DNA of 64,000 bases, from assembly GCA_026826555.1 (NCBI GenBank), contig JAKSZT010054396.1:15078569-15142568 (forward strand). The letters are read 5' to 3'. The stretch comes from Tolypeutes matacus. Taxonomy: Eukaryota; Chordata; Mammalia; Cingulata; Chlamyphoridae. Below, piece after piece: positions 23,716 to 36,330 of this stretch (the stretch's first letter is position 1; every line of letters begins with the position of its first letter). The translations under genes and the position numbers were made by a program. The notes under the pieces are model-generated. The model ran no database searches and was not told the origin of the DNA. It saw only the letters and a program-made list of their open reading frames with translations.

Positions 23716-24433
23716 AATCATAAAGACCCCTGCCCGAGGCTCCACGGCCCCTGCGGGATGGAGTTTTCCAGTCATCAACCCTGAGCATCCGCGTAGACCA
23801 GGTAGTCTAGAGCCTCTACAACTGGGACTCTCTCCTGTCCCCACGGGCGTTGTTGGCCCTTTAATTTCGAGAGAAGAAACAGTTCCGAGTAAAGATGTCT
23901 TCTGGGTGAGTAACTTTGTTAAGGTGCGTACTCTCACGTGAAACCTGTCTGGTCTATGGTTGTGGGTTCGAGTCCCACTCTTGTTACTAGGTTAGGATTA
24001 TGGGTCCAGGCCCACCTTAGTCCAACCAGGTTATTACTGGGTACAGGTCGCAGGCATATGAGAGTCAGTCAATACAGTGCTCACATTCTGGTTGTGGGTT
24101 CGAGTCCCACTCTGGTCTCCCTCCTATTGGTATACCAGTTGTAAGATCTTTTGTTAGTGCACCATATTATGACTCCCCTTTCCCAGAGCGTGTCCACGCT
24201 GTAACTAAGAATCAAGCTGGTACTGTTGCATCCCATATATAGATTAATATTCCTGGAGCTCCAGAATTTAAAGAAACTGAACTTCTAATACTTCCAATGT
24301 AAAAGAGTTTTCATAGAATTAAACCCAAATGTTTTAAAAATCTAGGTGAACTATCAAGCTTGAGGGATTGTCTGGAGCTCTTGGCTCTGACTGTACTGGC
24401 CTTCTGGGAGCTGGGGTGTGGGGTGCTGGTGCT

Positions 24434-24475
24434 TGTGGTTGCTGTGGACAGCCTGGGCATTGGAGGGAGAACTGT
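24434..24475 (+). pseudogene. ERV gag nucleocapsid zinc-knuckle remnant
   Basis: Reads C-x2-C-x4-H-x4-C with all four metal ligands kept, in a 67-codon open stretch from 24368. Followed by a Pro-rich stretch and a stop. Most of matrix and capsid is missing upstream. Confidence 0.75.
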
Positions 24476-24669
24476 CCCGAGCTTCCCGAAACAGCAGCAA
24501 TTCCACCCCCCCCCCTCCCCAGTGCTCTTTGCCCTCTAAGAAAGCAAAGTGCCTTTCAATGTGTCTGTTAAGGCTGCCCTGAGAAACAACAGAGGCTACT
24601 CCTATTGTCCATATCACATCTTCAGGCAAATAGATCTGATAATTGGAAACAATTAGAAATGGGGGCATA

Positions 24670-24780
24670 GGGGCTCTAACAGATACTAGGGCCTCCTTAT
24701 TTATCTTAAATCCCCTGCCTTGTTAACCTTCCCCTTGGAATACAGAAACAATTCAAATGGTGGGTATATGAACTGAGCCT
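24670..24780 (+). pseudogene. ERV protease remnant
   Basis: Resembles the aspartic protease active-site region. The catalytic Asp-Thr is followed by Arg instead of Gly (24682-24690), and stops follow at once, so it is non-functional. Confidence 0.5.
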
Positions 24781-24784
24781 GTTA

Positions 24785-24960
24785 GGGCAGCTAGGTTTGG
24801 TTTGGAGCTCTTTCTATAATCCTGAGGATTGAAGGTGATAAGCACAATGAAAATGTTGCAAAGTATCATTTTTCCTGTAAAAGGGTTCCTCATTTACTGT
24901 GGAGCTCTGAGGGGATTTCCCAATTTGGGATTATTTTTCCTCTAATAATACTTTTGTGAC
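24785..24960 (-). pseudogene. ERV integrase remnant in inverted orientation
   Basis: The minus strand reads a core-domain-like segment with the motif HFHCAYH followed by QSSGL, as in class I ERV integrases, with in-frame stops. It runs opposite to the nucleocapsid and protease remnants immediately to the left, so a rearrangement lies between about 24780 and 24790. Confidence 0.6.
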
Positions 24961-26047
24961 AGTAACCACAATAGCAAGGGGGTAATTGAATACAATTGCC
25001 AAATTTCAAAAGACCCAGTGAGTAAAGAAAAATGTCCTTGAGAGCTATAGAAGAGTTTTCCTGGCTCATGCTTGGGACAAATTAAACAATTGTAGTGTAT
25101 TTCCCATAGCCTGGTAATTGGTATGCTTTTGAGGTTGGTTCATAATTTTAAGTTGCTATGAAAACAGAAGGTTTTAACCTGAAATGAAGGAAAAATAGAA
25201 AAACGCTAGTTGCTTTTATAAGCCTGCAATTAAATAATATCTTAGCCATAATAATAAACCAGACCTTCCTACTTGTCTCCAGAAAACTGTTTTGGAAATT
25301 ATTCATAATATATCTCACTGGAATACTGATAAAATGGTAAATTGAGAAAACAATATTTCTGAAAACTATCCCCTAAAACAGCTTTGTCTTCTGAGCTACC
25401 AGTGTTAAATACAATAAACACATACAATTTTATTCTACTTATGTTCTCCCTGAACTTATGTAGGTTTACTAATAAAATAAGCTAAAAAGATATTTATTAT
25501 ATCTTTAAAATGAGATAAAATGTAAATTTGTGCTTAAGAAAATTGAGTTGACAATTTTTGACAAACTTTATTTTAAGAATACTTGTGTTATGTAGGATGT
25601 TTGAAGATGATTCAAAGATCCTTTTGGTAGGGTATGCAGGTATGAGGCATATAAAGTATGCAGGATGTGTTTTGTTAAGGAAAAGGGGTGTAGTTTAGTC
25701 CTATAGTAGCATGGTTTTCCCAGAATGGGAAACAGGAATGTGTAGGACAAAACCTAAATGACTTTTATTTGTTGCAGTCAATGCTGGCTAAGACTTGATA
25801 GGCTTATAAATAATTTTTAAGAGCTTTCATATCAAACAGTAAGTTCATACAAAAGTTTGGTCTTCTCTGTTAAAATGATGAGGTTTCCTTGAATTACTAG
25901 ACTGCTCTTTGTAAGAAATTATAAAAGTTTTTTTTTTCCCCCATCTGGTATTCTGCCTAGAAGAAAAAAATTCTGTATCATAACAGAATAATATTCTTGT
26001 TGATGTTTATATTGACCTTATCATCTTTTATTGTTTTAGAAAACAAG
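24961..26047. other. AT-rich, probably ERV interior, unassigned
   Basis: No long frame. Reverse-strand continuation of pol is possible for the first 100 bp. Nothing further is recognised. Confidence 0.4.
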
Positions 26048-27296
26048 TCTGCTCACTTTTTTTTTTAATATTTATTTTATTCCCCTACCCCCTTGTTGTT
26101 TGCTCTCGCTGTCTGCTCTCTGTTCGTCTTCTTTTTAGGAGGCACCGAAAATTGAACCCGGGACCTCCCATGTGAGAGGGAGGCATCCAATCACTTGAGC
26201 CACCTCGGCTCCCTGCTTGCTGTGTCTCCTCACTGTGTCTCTTTGTTGAATCATCTCGTTGCGTCTGCTCACTGCACCAGCCCATCGGGTCAGCTTGCTG
26301 TCTTGCTTGTCCTCTTTAGGAGGCACCGGGAATCAAACCCAGGACCTCTCATGTGGTAGGCGGGCGCCCAACTGCTTGAGCCACATCCGCTTCCCTTTGC
26401 TCACTTTATTTATTTAAACAGTTTATTGAAGTATATCATTCATATGTGAACATACATAATCTATAAGTGTTCAGTAAACATTGTGAACTTACAAAACAAA
26501 CATGCATAACATCATGCAGGCTCCCACACATCACCCCCCACACACACAAATACCCCACATTATTGTGAAACATCAGTTAACAAATCATGAAAGAGCATCG
26601 TGAAAGTATTACTACTAACTATAGTCCATATCTTCCTCCCCTATACATTTTTTTTTAAAGTTTTATTTATTTATTTATTTACTTTTATCCATTTTTACCC
26701 CCCTCCCCGTTTTTGCTGTTTCTGTGTCCATTCGCTGGGCAACTCTGTGTCCTTTTCCTGCCCTTTCTTCTCATCCTTCTCCTCCTGTCTTCACTGGAAT
26801 TCAATCCACAGACCTCTGATATAGGAGAGAGGCATCCTACCGCCTGTGCCACCTTAGTTCCTGGTTTCTCAGTACGTCTCATCTTGGCCCTCCCCCTGTG
26901 TTACTCTCCTGCTATGTCATCATCTTGCTGTGTGACTCGCGGGGCCTGATGGCTCACCCATGCACGGGGCCTGGTGGCCCACACACATTCTATATTTTTC
27001 TTTTTACCACGAGGTCCGGGAGATCCAACCTAGTTCCCTCCATAAGGGAGAGGAATGCCACATCCGTCCCTGTGCTGTATCTCTTAAGGTTAACCAAAGA
27101 TACCCAAAGTTACAGTCTTTTCCCATACAGGATGGTCATATAACAATTCAGGCTTATCACCAGCATTCTAAAAACCAGACTTAGGGAGAAAAATTAGGTC
27201 TGGGGACACATGCATGGTTTCTAATATAGTGAATGTTTAGCCTACTCTATCACAAAATCAGGACAGCGAGAATATTCACAGCTCTGCTCACTTTTA
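26048..27296 (-). repeat. Nested insert: DAS SINE dimer beside a LINE 3' end that carries another DAS SINE
   Basis: A DAS SINE dimer occupies 26061-26397. A LINE 3' UTR-like piece with reverse poly-T begins at about 26404, and a second DAS SINE lies inside it at about 26650-27085. The target word 'tgctcacttt' occurs at 26050, 26398 and 27286, so two insertions used the same site. Confidence 0.7.
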
Positions 27297-27704
27297 AAAG
27301 AACTAATTCTCTTCCCTAATCTCAGTTAAATAAGGAATCAAATGTTTCACAGTGATCCACTTTCCTGTTAAACATATATTCAAACCTGACGACTTTTGAC
27401 ATTCTGTCTTCTCAAGGCCAAACCCTAAAGAATGTTTTTTAAAATATTTTCTAGTGGGCCCTGGGAAAATCACAGGGGATTTGTTCTTTTGTCTTGTAAA
27501 AAAGGAGGCATCAGAAACAGTTAAATTCATTTCATATGTTATGGGTTGCATGGGAAGTATCAAATCAAAAGGGATTTTCTAACCTGTAGGTTGAATTTAT
27601 ATGGGTAAATGTTATTCATATGAATATTTAGAAATTATATAAAATTACTAGAGATTTGGCAATGTTCTGTCAATGATATGTCCTGATCCTAATCTGCCTA
27701 TATT
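27297..27704. other. AT-rich, unassigned
   Basis: An 86-codon minus-strand open stretch (27303-27563) shows no family that I recognise. Possibly ERV interior. Confidence 0.4.
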
Positions 27705-28590
<886 letters not shown>

Positions 28591-29715
28591 GAGGGACTTC
28601 CCGGAAGATGGCGGACTAGTAAGACACGGGAATCTCTTCTCCAGAAAAATAGCTAGAGGACAAGTGGAAACAGCCCCGAAAAAGATCTTCTAGGGTTTAG
28701 GACAGCAGGTGAAGGCTGCACACCACCCAGAGGAGAGGGACAGAAGAGGGAAATCGCGAACTGTGAGTTGCAAGTAGCAGCTTCTGCTGCTGCCGGCACC
28801 CTCCCCCACACTCTTCAGAATTCTAGGGTCTCTAGACCTGCGACCACAGACCAAGGGGGCTTCAGGGATCTGCCACTCCCGGAAAGGGGAGAGAGAGGGA
28901 CACAGCCTTAGGCTGACTCAGGTTCGGACCTGAAACTTGGGCTGCAGAGCCCCACGGACCCTTCCACACGGCGGTTTGCCCTGGAAGCCTAGAGAGGACT
29001 GAAGAAATCCGACCTTCGCAAACTCCCTCTCTTCTAGCCTGGACTAATTGTTAAGGACTCCACAGGAGAGGGGAGAGAGAGCCTGGGACTGACCCTGCTT
29101 TTGACTCCCAGGTTTGGTCTGCCCTTTCCCGAGAGCCCTTCCAGGCTGGGTGGGGTTGCGCCATTGTTTGCCTTGGAGCCTGCAAGGGGCTAAAGATATA
29201 CAAACCTCCCAATCACCTCCTCTACTAACAGGGACTGATTGTTCAGGATTCAGAAGGGAGTGGAAATACTTCCTAGCTGGGAAAAGGGGGTCACTTCGAG
29301 AGAAGTCTGGAGAACTGTCTCAGAAAGTTTGAATCATAGGGTTCTTAGCCCCCAGACAGGAAGCTCTATCACATTGATCTGGTCTGTGTCACAACAAATA
29401 CGCTCCAACCAGGCATTGAATTGAGAGCTGCCAACAAGCGCCATCTCCTGGCAAACCAAGGAAGTGCATATAAGAAAATTAATAAGTAGGAGAGGCTTTT
29501 CCTGGCCTCTATAGCCTCTCTGCCCAAGGCCCTAGGAAACTACTCCACAACCAATTACTGGGTCCAGTGCCCAGTTTTGAGCAACCAGCAGAACAATCCT
29601 AACAATCAAGGTTGAGCCAAAAATCAAAGAGCTGTGGTAACTCACAGCCTCCTGCCACTAAAACCCCATAAAAGAGAAAGAGATAGAGCATCTAAGTAAA
29701 ATACAACCTAACCAG

Positions 29716-30218
29716 ATGCCTAAGCACCAGCAAAAAATTACAAGCCATACTAAGAAAATAGAAGACACGGCCCAAGAAAAGGAATACAGCAAAGTCCCAG
29801 AAGAGATGCAGAATTTGAGAGAACTAATCAGTGAGATGAGCACAAATTTCCAAAATCAAATTAATGAGATGAAAGAGAATATAGTTAAAGAGATCAATGA
29901 CATCAAGAAGTCATTGAGCAAACGCAAAGAAGAATTTGAAATCCTGAACAGAAAAGTAACGGAGTTCATGGGAATGAAAGACACAATAGGTGAAGTCAAA
30001 AATACATTTGAAGCATACAAAGCAGACTCGAAATGATAGAAGAAAGAATAAGTGATACTGAAGACAGAGCAGCTAAAATTGAAGAGAGAAAAGAACAGAG
30101 AGAGAAAAGAATGGAAAAAATTGAGCAGGGGCTCACAGAGTTGAATAACAACACAAAACGCAAGAACATACGTGTCATGGGAGTTCCAGAAGGAGAAGAG
30201 AAAGGAAAAGGGGCAGAA
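29716..30218 (+). pseudogene. L1 ORF1 (N-terminal coiled-coil part), frameshifted
   Basis: Frame 1 runs from 29716 to a stop at 30034-30036. The coding sense continues in another frame from 30033 (coiled-coil heptads, then MGVPEGEEKGKGAE) into the gap. A small indel near 30030 therefore breaks it. ORF1 encodes the RNA-binding trimer that forms L1 particles. Confidence 0.75.
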
Positions 30219-30618
30219 NNNNNNNNNNNNNNNNNNNNNNNNNNNNNNNNNNNNNNNNNNNNNNNNNNNNNNNNNNNNNNNNNNNNNNNNNNNNNNNNNN
30301 NNNNNNNNNNNNNNNNNNNNNNNNNNNNNNNNNNNNNNNNNNNNNNNNNNNNNNNNNNNNNNNNNNNNNNNNNNNNNNNNNNNNNNNNNNNNNNNNNNNN
30401 NNNNNNNNNNNNNNNNNNNNNNNNNNNNNNNNNNNNNNNNNNNNNNNNNNNNNNNNNNNNNNNNNNNNNNNNNNNNNNNNNNNNNNNNNNNNNNNNNNNN
30501 NNNNNNNNNNNNNNNNNNNNNNNNNNNNNNNNNNNNNNNNNNNNNNNNNNNNNNNNNNNNNNNNNNNNNNNNNNNNNNNNNNNNNNNNNNNNNNNNNNNN
30601 NNNNNNNNNNNNNNNNNN
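30219..30618. other. Assembly gap or mask, 400 N
   Basis: Exactly 400 N. By L1 architecture the missing part is the ORF1 C-terminal domain and most of the ORF2 endonuclease, roughly 1.2-1.5 kb, so the gap length is not the true distance. Confidence 0.95.
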
Positions 30619-31410
30619 ATAATGGAATGAAACTAGAAATCAATAACAGACAGGAAAAAAGTAAAATTGCAAATGTGTGGAGACTGAACAACACACTCCT
30701 AAATATTCAGTGGGTCAAAGAAGAAATTGCAAGTGAAATCAGTAAATATATTGAGACAAATGAAAATGAGAACACAACGTATCAAAACTTATGGGACACA
30801 GCAAAGGCAGTCTTGAGAGGGAAATTTATAGCCCTAAATGCCTATATTAAGAAACAAGAAAGAGCTAAACTCAAAGATTTAACTGAACTACTTGAGAAAC
30901 TAGAAAAAGAACAGCAAACCAATCCCAAAGCAAAAAGAAGGAAAGAAATATTAAAGATTAGAGCGGAAATAAATGAAAATGAGAACAGAAAAGCAATGGA
31001 GAAAATCAACACAACCAAAAGCTGGTTCTTTGAGAAGATCAATAAAATTAACAAACCCCTCGCTAGACTAACAAAGAAAAAAAGAGAGAAGATGCAAATA
31101 AATACAATCAGAAATGAAAGGGAGGAAATTACAAATGACTTCACAGAAATAAAAAGAATCAGAAGAGGATATTATGAGAAACTATATGCCAACAAACTAG
31201 ACAACCTGGATGAAATGGACAAATTTCTAGAAATTCATAACCAACCTACACTGACACAACAAGAAATACAAGAACTTAACAAATCAATCACAATTAAGGA
31301 GATTCAATCTGTCCTCAAATATCTCCCAGCAAAGAAAAGTCCAGGACCAGATGGCTTCACAGGTGAATTCTACCAAGCATTTCTAAAAGAATTAACACCA
31401 ATCCTGTCTA
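30619..31410 (+). pseudogene. L1 ORF2, end of endonuclease to start of reverse transcriptase
   Basis: One open frame resembling the L1 ORF2 linker and RT entry (FETNEN-like, [32 protein letters not shown]). It stops at an abrupt junction at about 31410. Confidence 0.85.
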
Positions 31411-31417
31411 AACGCTG

Positions 31418-32457
31418 ATGGGAAAAAACAGTCTCTTCAACAAATGGTGTTGGGAGAACTGGATATCTATAACCAAAAGAATGAAAGAGAACCCCTATCT
31501 CACCCCCTATACAAGAATCAACTCAAAATGGATCAAAGATCTAAATATAAAAGCCAGGACCATAAAACGACTAGAAGAAAATGTAGGGAAACATCTTCAA
31601 GACCTTGTAGTAGGTGGTGGTTTCTTGGACCTCACACCCAAAGCACGTGCAACAAAAGAAAAAGGAGATAAATGGGACCTCCTCAAAATTAAACACTTTT
31701 GCACCTCACAGGACTTTGTCAGAAGGGTGAAAATGCAGCCAACTCAATGGGAAAAAATATTTGGAAATCACATATCTGATAAGGGTTTAATATCCAGGAT
31801 TTATAAGGAGATGTTACAACTTAACAATAAAAAGACAAATGACCCAATTAAAAAATGGGCCAAAGACTTGAATAGACATTTCTCCGAAGAAGAAATACAA
31901 ATGGCAAAAAAACACATGAAGAAATGCTCAACATCACTCATGATTAGGGAAATGCAAATCAAAACTACAATGAGATATCATTTCACACCTATCAGAATGG
32001 CCACTATTAAAAAGACAGAGAACAAGTGTTGGAGAGGATGTGGAGAGATAGGAACACTTCTTCACTGTTGGTGGGAATGCAGGATGGTACAACCACTATG
32101 GAGGACTGTTTGGCAGTTCCTAAAGAAGTTGAATATAGACTTGCCATGTGACCCTGCAATACCACTACTGGGTATATACCCGGAAGAACTGAGAGCAATG
32201 ACACGAACAGACATCTGCACACCGATGTTCATAGCCACATTATTCACCATTGCCAAAAGTTGGAAACAACCCAGTGTCCATCAACAGATGAATGGATAAA
32301 CAACCTATGGTCTATTCACACTATGGAATATTATGCAGCTGTAAGAAGAAATGAAGTCATAAAGCATATGGCAACATGGATGAACCTGGAGGACATTATG
32401 TTGAGTGAAGCAAGCCAGACACAAAAGGACAAATACTGTATGAATGCGTTACTATGA
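31418..32457 (+). pseudogene. L1 ORF2 C-terminal part after an internal deletion
   Basis: A 293-codon open frame starts at the deletion joint ([14 protein letters not shown]) and includes the Cys-rich [18 protein letters not shown] block. A shift near 32270 moves the end to another frame (to 32457, [11 protein letters not shown]). The palm domain with the catalytic aspartates is absent. Confidence 0.85.
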
Positions 32458-32613
32458 ACCAAATATATTGTGTAATATATTGTTTGATTAAAAAAAAAAT
32501 TTACATGTATCCATTTTATTTAATTGAGAAATGTATATATTTATTCATTTGTGTTTACTTTTTAGTTTTTAATTGTTTATATTTTCAGTTATTAAATGTA
32601 CAAAATAAAGTTT

Positions 32614-32777
32614 AAAAAAAATGTTTAGGGAAGCGGCTGTGGCTCAATCAGTGGGGCTCCCGTTTGCCATATGGGAGGCCCGGGTTCGGTCCCCGGGGCC
32701 TCCTGGTGGGGGCGGGCCCGCCCGCATGGCGTGGTTGGCTGGCCCGGCGAGCGCAGACAGCAAGGGGGGGATAAGTG

Positions 32778-32839
<62 letters not shown>

Positions 32840-32852
32840 AAAAAAATGTTTA
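32614..32852 (+). repeat. Young DAS SINE in the L1 A tail
   Basis: A GC-rich unit from 32628 ('gggaagcggctgtggctc') with a very long A tail. The duplication 'aaaaaaatgttta' is at 32614-32627 and about 32839-32852, inside the L1 tail, so it is later than the L1. Confidence 0.9.
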
Positions 32853-32866
32853 AAAAAAAAAAAAAA

Positions 32867-33215
32867 GTCACTGCTGTCTGCCTGTTATAGCCCAGCTATA
32901 GAGCAGCTGATCTAAACACCAGCCTTCAGCTCTATTCTTGCCTTTTTTAGAGGCTGATGCAATGAAGGCAAAGTCCAAGATAAACCCTGGGCCAATTTAG
33001 CAGCACTGTTCCCCAGGCATAGCCTGCACCCCTAAGCTGGCCAAGCATTAACTAACACTCACCCCTGGTTACAGGAAGTGGGGCCAGACAGTGTTGGGGC
33101 CCAGTACAAACCTATGCACACCTCCAGGAAAACCCTCTGACTGCAAACCAGTGGTATCACCCCCTGCAAGGATGCCAGTCCCTCTTCCCTCTCTAAAAAA
33201 CAAACAAACAAACAA
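32867..33215 (+). other. Probable L1 3'-transduced sequence and second A tail
   Basis: About 330 bp with no L1 or SINE match lies between the L1 A tail and a second A-rich tail (33194-33215) that ends at the target duplication. A good AATAAA is not present before the second tail, so transduction is likely rather than proven. Confidence 0.55.
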
Positions 33216-33228
33216 AAAAAACAGTATG

Positions 33229-34334
33229 TTATGAGTCATAATTTTAGTTATTCTTTGAAAATGCTACAAGTCACAAGAACTATCAAATCTTGTCAGGGAC
33301 ATTGTTTTACTCTGAATCGTCTCAAAAAGTACATGCAGTCAGGTATAGGTGAGAGCTTCATCTTTAACAAGGAAGGACTTTAAAAGAAAAGCAAGTCTAA
33401 TATACATATTATGTTCTACCTGTTAATTAACAGAGCCCTGATAAAAGTGTAAAGGTGAGACAGAACAAAACTTCTGCTGTGGCCTGTGGTTGATGACCTC
33501 AGTGTAAGTTAATTGTCAAATGTTTTTATTTCTGGAAATAGCCCCATTCAGAAAATGTGAATAAGGGAATTAAGGCCTAGATTTTAAGCTCTTGTAGCAG
33601 TTAACATTTGTTTCTGGGTTTATTGTTTCTACATTTTGGGGTGCTTTGCTTCATGTGTGTGTGACCTGGTAGCTCCCTGGAACTTTGGGTGTCTGTGTGA
33701 CACCTGAGGCTCAGGGTTGGAGTTTTCCAGCTCTGGAGGTACTGTAGGAGCAGCATTACTCCATGCAGTAATTGTTGAAGAAGATGAAAATGGGATCAGA
33801 CTTCAACTGGGGATGTGAATGGGGATGATCTGGTTAGGACAAAGGTGAATCAGAATACAGGGTAAAGGATGATATCGTATTTTAGGACTTTAATTTCTGT
33901 GACCAAAGGAGGAGAAATTTATTGCACATTATCTGAATTAATCTGTCTGGTCAGTTTACTTAGACATCCTAAGTCAGCTTTACTTTACATGGGACTTAGA
34001 ATAGGGAATAAGATCATGGTATTCTGTACAGGTTGATGTAACACCCTGATGCATTTCAGAGTGTTTTGGGTATAAAATGAAAAAATATTTGCAAGGTTGG
34101 GACTGGGGATAGAAAACATGGAACTACTAAATTTTATCATCTGGGATAGGAACTTTGGAAGGTCTAAAGATAAATCTACTCCTTTTTGGAAAAGTATCCC
34201 CATTCAAACTTATAAAAGGGAGACCTAAGAAAATGAACTCTGGAATATATGAGCCCTTCTCATAAAAGGAACTATGCTGAAAAGCCAAGCCCTTGACCCT
34301 GAAGCTTGCACTTATGAAACCTATTTCTGTAACA
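33229..34334. other. Unassigned, probably ERV interior
   Basis: Continues the target DNA left of 27705. A 72-codon minus-strand open stretch (33985-34203) is not recognised. No intact gene. Confidence 0.4.
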
Positions 34335-34554
34335 AAGAAACTAGACTTGGGAAGCGGCTGTGGCTCAATCAGTAGGGCTCCCGTTTACCATATGGGAGGC
34401 CCCGGGTTCGGTTCCCGGGGCCTCCTGGTGAAGGCAAGCCCGTCTGCACGGCGTGGTTGGCTGACCCAGCGAGCACAGGCAGCAGGGGGGGGATAAATGA
34501 ATAAATAAATAAAATCTTTAAAAAAAAAAAAAAAAAAAAAAAGAAACTAGGCTT
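34335..34554 (+). repeat. Young DAS SINE with 14-bp target-site duplication
   Basis: 'aagaaactag(a/g)ctt' at 34335-34348 and 34541-34554. The unit starts 'gggaagcggctgtggctc' and belongs to the same GC-rich subfamily as the copies at 32628 and 61657. Confidence 0.9.
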
Positions 34555-34634
34555 AATTATAATTAATGTTTAAGAGTCACTCCCTGAAGAAAAATCTTGC
34601 TGCTCGATTGTGGTCTCTCGCTCTGCAAACTCTG

Positions 34635-35020
34635 CAGATAAACTCACTACCTTCCCCCTTATGTGGAACATGACTCCCAGGAATAAGCCTCCCTGGCATC
34701 ACAGGATTAATAGCAAATTTTGGTCAGCAATGCTTTCAGAGAAGGATTTTTTTTTAAACAAATCAAATTTTATTGATACATATTAATAAAGCATACAATT
34801 CATCCAAAGTGTAAAATCAATGGTATTTGGTATAATCACATAGTTGTGCATCAGAGAAGGATCTTTATTAAAAGGGGGAAATGGGAGTGGATGAGGCTCA
34901 AGCGGTTGAGCGCCTGCCTCCTACATGGGAGGTCCCAGGTTTGGTTCCCAGTGCCTCCTGAAAAAAACAAAGACAGACAACAAGCAAAAACAAAAACAAA
35001 CAAACAAAAAAATAGGTGGG
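34635..35020 (+). repeat. Second copy (5' part) of the unclassified xenarthran element, with two insertions
   Basis: 'ttattaaaagggggaaatgg' near 34866-34882 matches the element at 21.35 kb ('aataaaagggggaaatgg'). A 103-bp poly-T-led insert at 34748-34850, probably a LINE 3' end in reverse, is flanked by 'tcagagaaggat' (34736-34747 and 34851-34862). A DAS monomer follows at about 34881-35015. Confidence 0.6.
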
Positions 35021-35276
35021 GGTGTTAAAACAAACAAAACAGCTTCTCTCCTAGTCTCCCAGCCCAGAAAAAAAACACACATTAGGGTTAATTTTTGCCT
35101 GTATACTTGCTACCTTGGGATTCGCAGTCCCTTGGGGGATTTGCCTATCATAAACTAAATATATGTAACCTCACTCTGGTCATAGAAAATTTAAACTGTC
35201 TCCATGGCCACAAGCATTGAGTATCTGTGGAAACCCCATGAACCATTTACCTTTTAAAGGTTTTAAAGAAGTCATC

Positions 35277-35917
35277 TGTATTAGTCAGCCAAAAGGGTGC
35301 TGATGCAAAGTACCAGAAATCTGTTGGGTTTTATAAAGGGTATTTATTTGGGGTAGAAGCTTACAGTTACCAGGCTATAAAGCATAAGTTACTTCCCTCA
35401 CCAATGTCTGTTGCCATGTATTGGAGCAAGATGGCTGCCAACATCTTCAAGGGTTCAGCCTTCCTCTTCCTCTTAAGGCTCTGTGATTCCAGCTTCTTCT
35501 AATCTCAGCTGTAGGCTGGGATAAGTCTCGTCTCTCTCTGGGCTCATTTCTCTCTGAGTTCAGCTGCTCTGTTCCGCAAGATCAGCTGTAGACTATCAGG
35601 CTCTCTTTCTTCTCAGGGCCTCTGCTGTGTCTATGAAGCTATCTCTATTTCTCTGTGTTTTTCTGTGTATTTACTTCCCAGGGCTTTAGCATCAAAACTC
35701 CTACTCCCTCTTTTCCATGTCATTTTTCTCTGTGAGTCCCCGCCCACCAAGTCCTACTGACATGGCCCAATCAAAGCCCAGATTTTAATTTAATCAAGTA
35801 AGAGTGAAACTTCTGAACTTAATACAATCAAAGGGGAACATGCCAGAGGAACAGACCAGTTTACAATCATAATCCAATTCTATTTTTGGAATTCATAAAC
35901 AATGCCAAACTGCTACA
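35277..35917 (-). repeat. Solo MaLR-like LTR (xenarthran family)
   Basis: Ends TGTATTAG and GCTACA on the plus strand, that is TGTAGC..TAATACA in reverse. 641 bp, with near-identical 5-bp flanks 'tcatc' and 'gcatc'. It shares both ends with the LTR at 37510-38395, which is in the opposite orientation. Confidence 0.7.
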
Positions 35918-35929
35918 GCATCTTTGACA

Positions 35930-36330
35930 CCCAGTCAGAATGTTCCAATGTGTAAATAATGTTTGGATAAAAGTGTACTCTAGGGTATTTGAAGCCAGAT
36001 ATTTCAATAACCATTTCCAGCATGATCAGGCACTAGGCATAATCATAGCTAGATTAGGATTAGCAATAGAACTATTAGCTCCTTGGAGTGGGTTTGCTTA
36101 CCATGAAGCAGCTTTATGCAATTTAACTGCAGTGGTTGAAGAACTCCACTGGCACTGAACTTAAGGCCATTCGAGTCTCTATCGACTCTTTGGCAAATGT
36201 TGTCATGGACAATCAGATAGCTTTAGAGAGATAGCTCAAGAGAGTTCTTTACGATGCAAAGTTACAATGGAATTGGGTGAGGTCTTCAACAAGCTGGCAC
36301 AACCAGAAAGGAATTTTTTAAAGGTATAAA
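35930..36330 (+). pseudogene. ERV envelope transmembrane-subunit remnant
   Basis: Two frames in turn read a heptad-repeat-like segment of a gammaretroviral-type TM subunit (motifs NLTAVVEE, then SLANVVMDN). Stops and frame changes interrupt it, and the surface subunit is not recognised. It is inactive. Confidence 0.65.

Larger units (their letters stand above)
28591..33215 (+). mobile_element. Young LINE-1, plus strand, full 5' end, internal deletion, probable 3' transduction
   Basis: 5' UTR 28591-29715 starts 'gagggacttcccggaagatgg', with a YY1-type 'aagatggcgg' near the start as in other L1s. ORF1 starts at 29716. A 400-N gap covers 30219-30618. ORF2 resumes to about 31410, a deletion removes the reverse-transcriptase core, and the ORF2 C-terminus runs to about 32457. 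The 3' UTR ends at about 32613. An A tail, a later SINE, about 330 bp of non-L1 sequence and a second A tail follow up to 33215. The target duplication 'aaaaaacagtatg' flanks it (28578-28590 and 33216-33228). It cannot be autonomous. Confidence 0.85.

Noticed and set aside
30033..31418. A 461-codon open frame across the gap
   Set aside because: It is open only because N codons read as X. It joins ORF1 to ORF2 of an L1 and is not a real protein.
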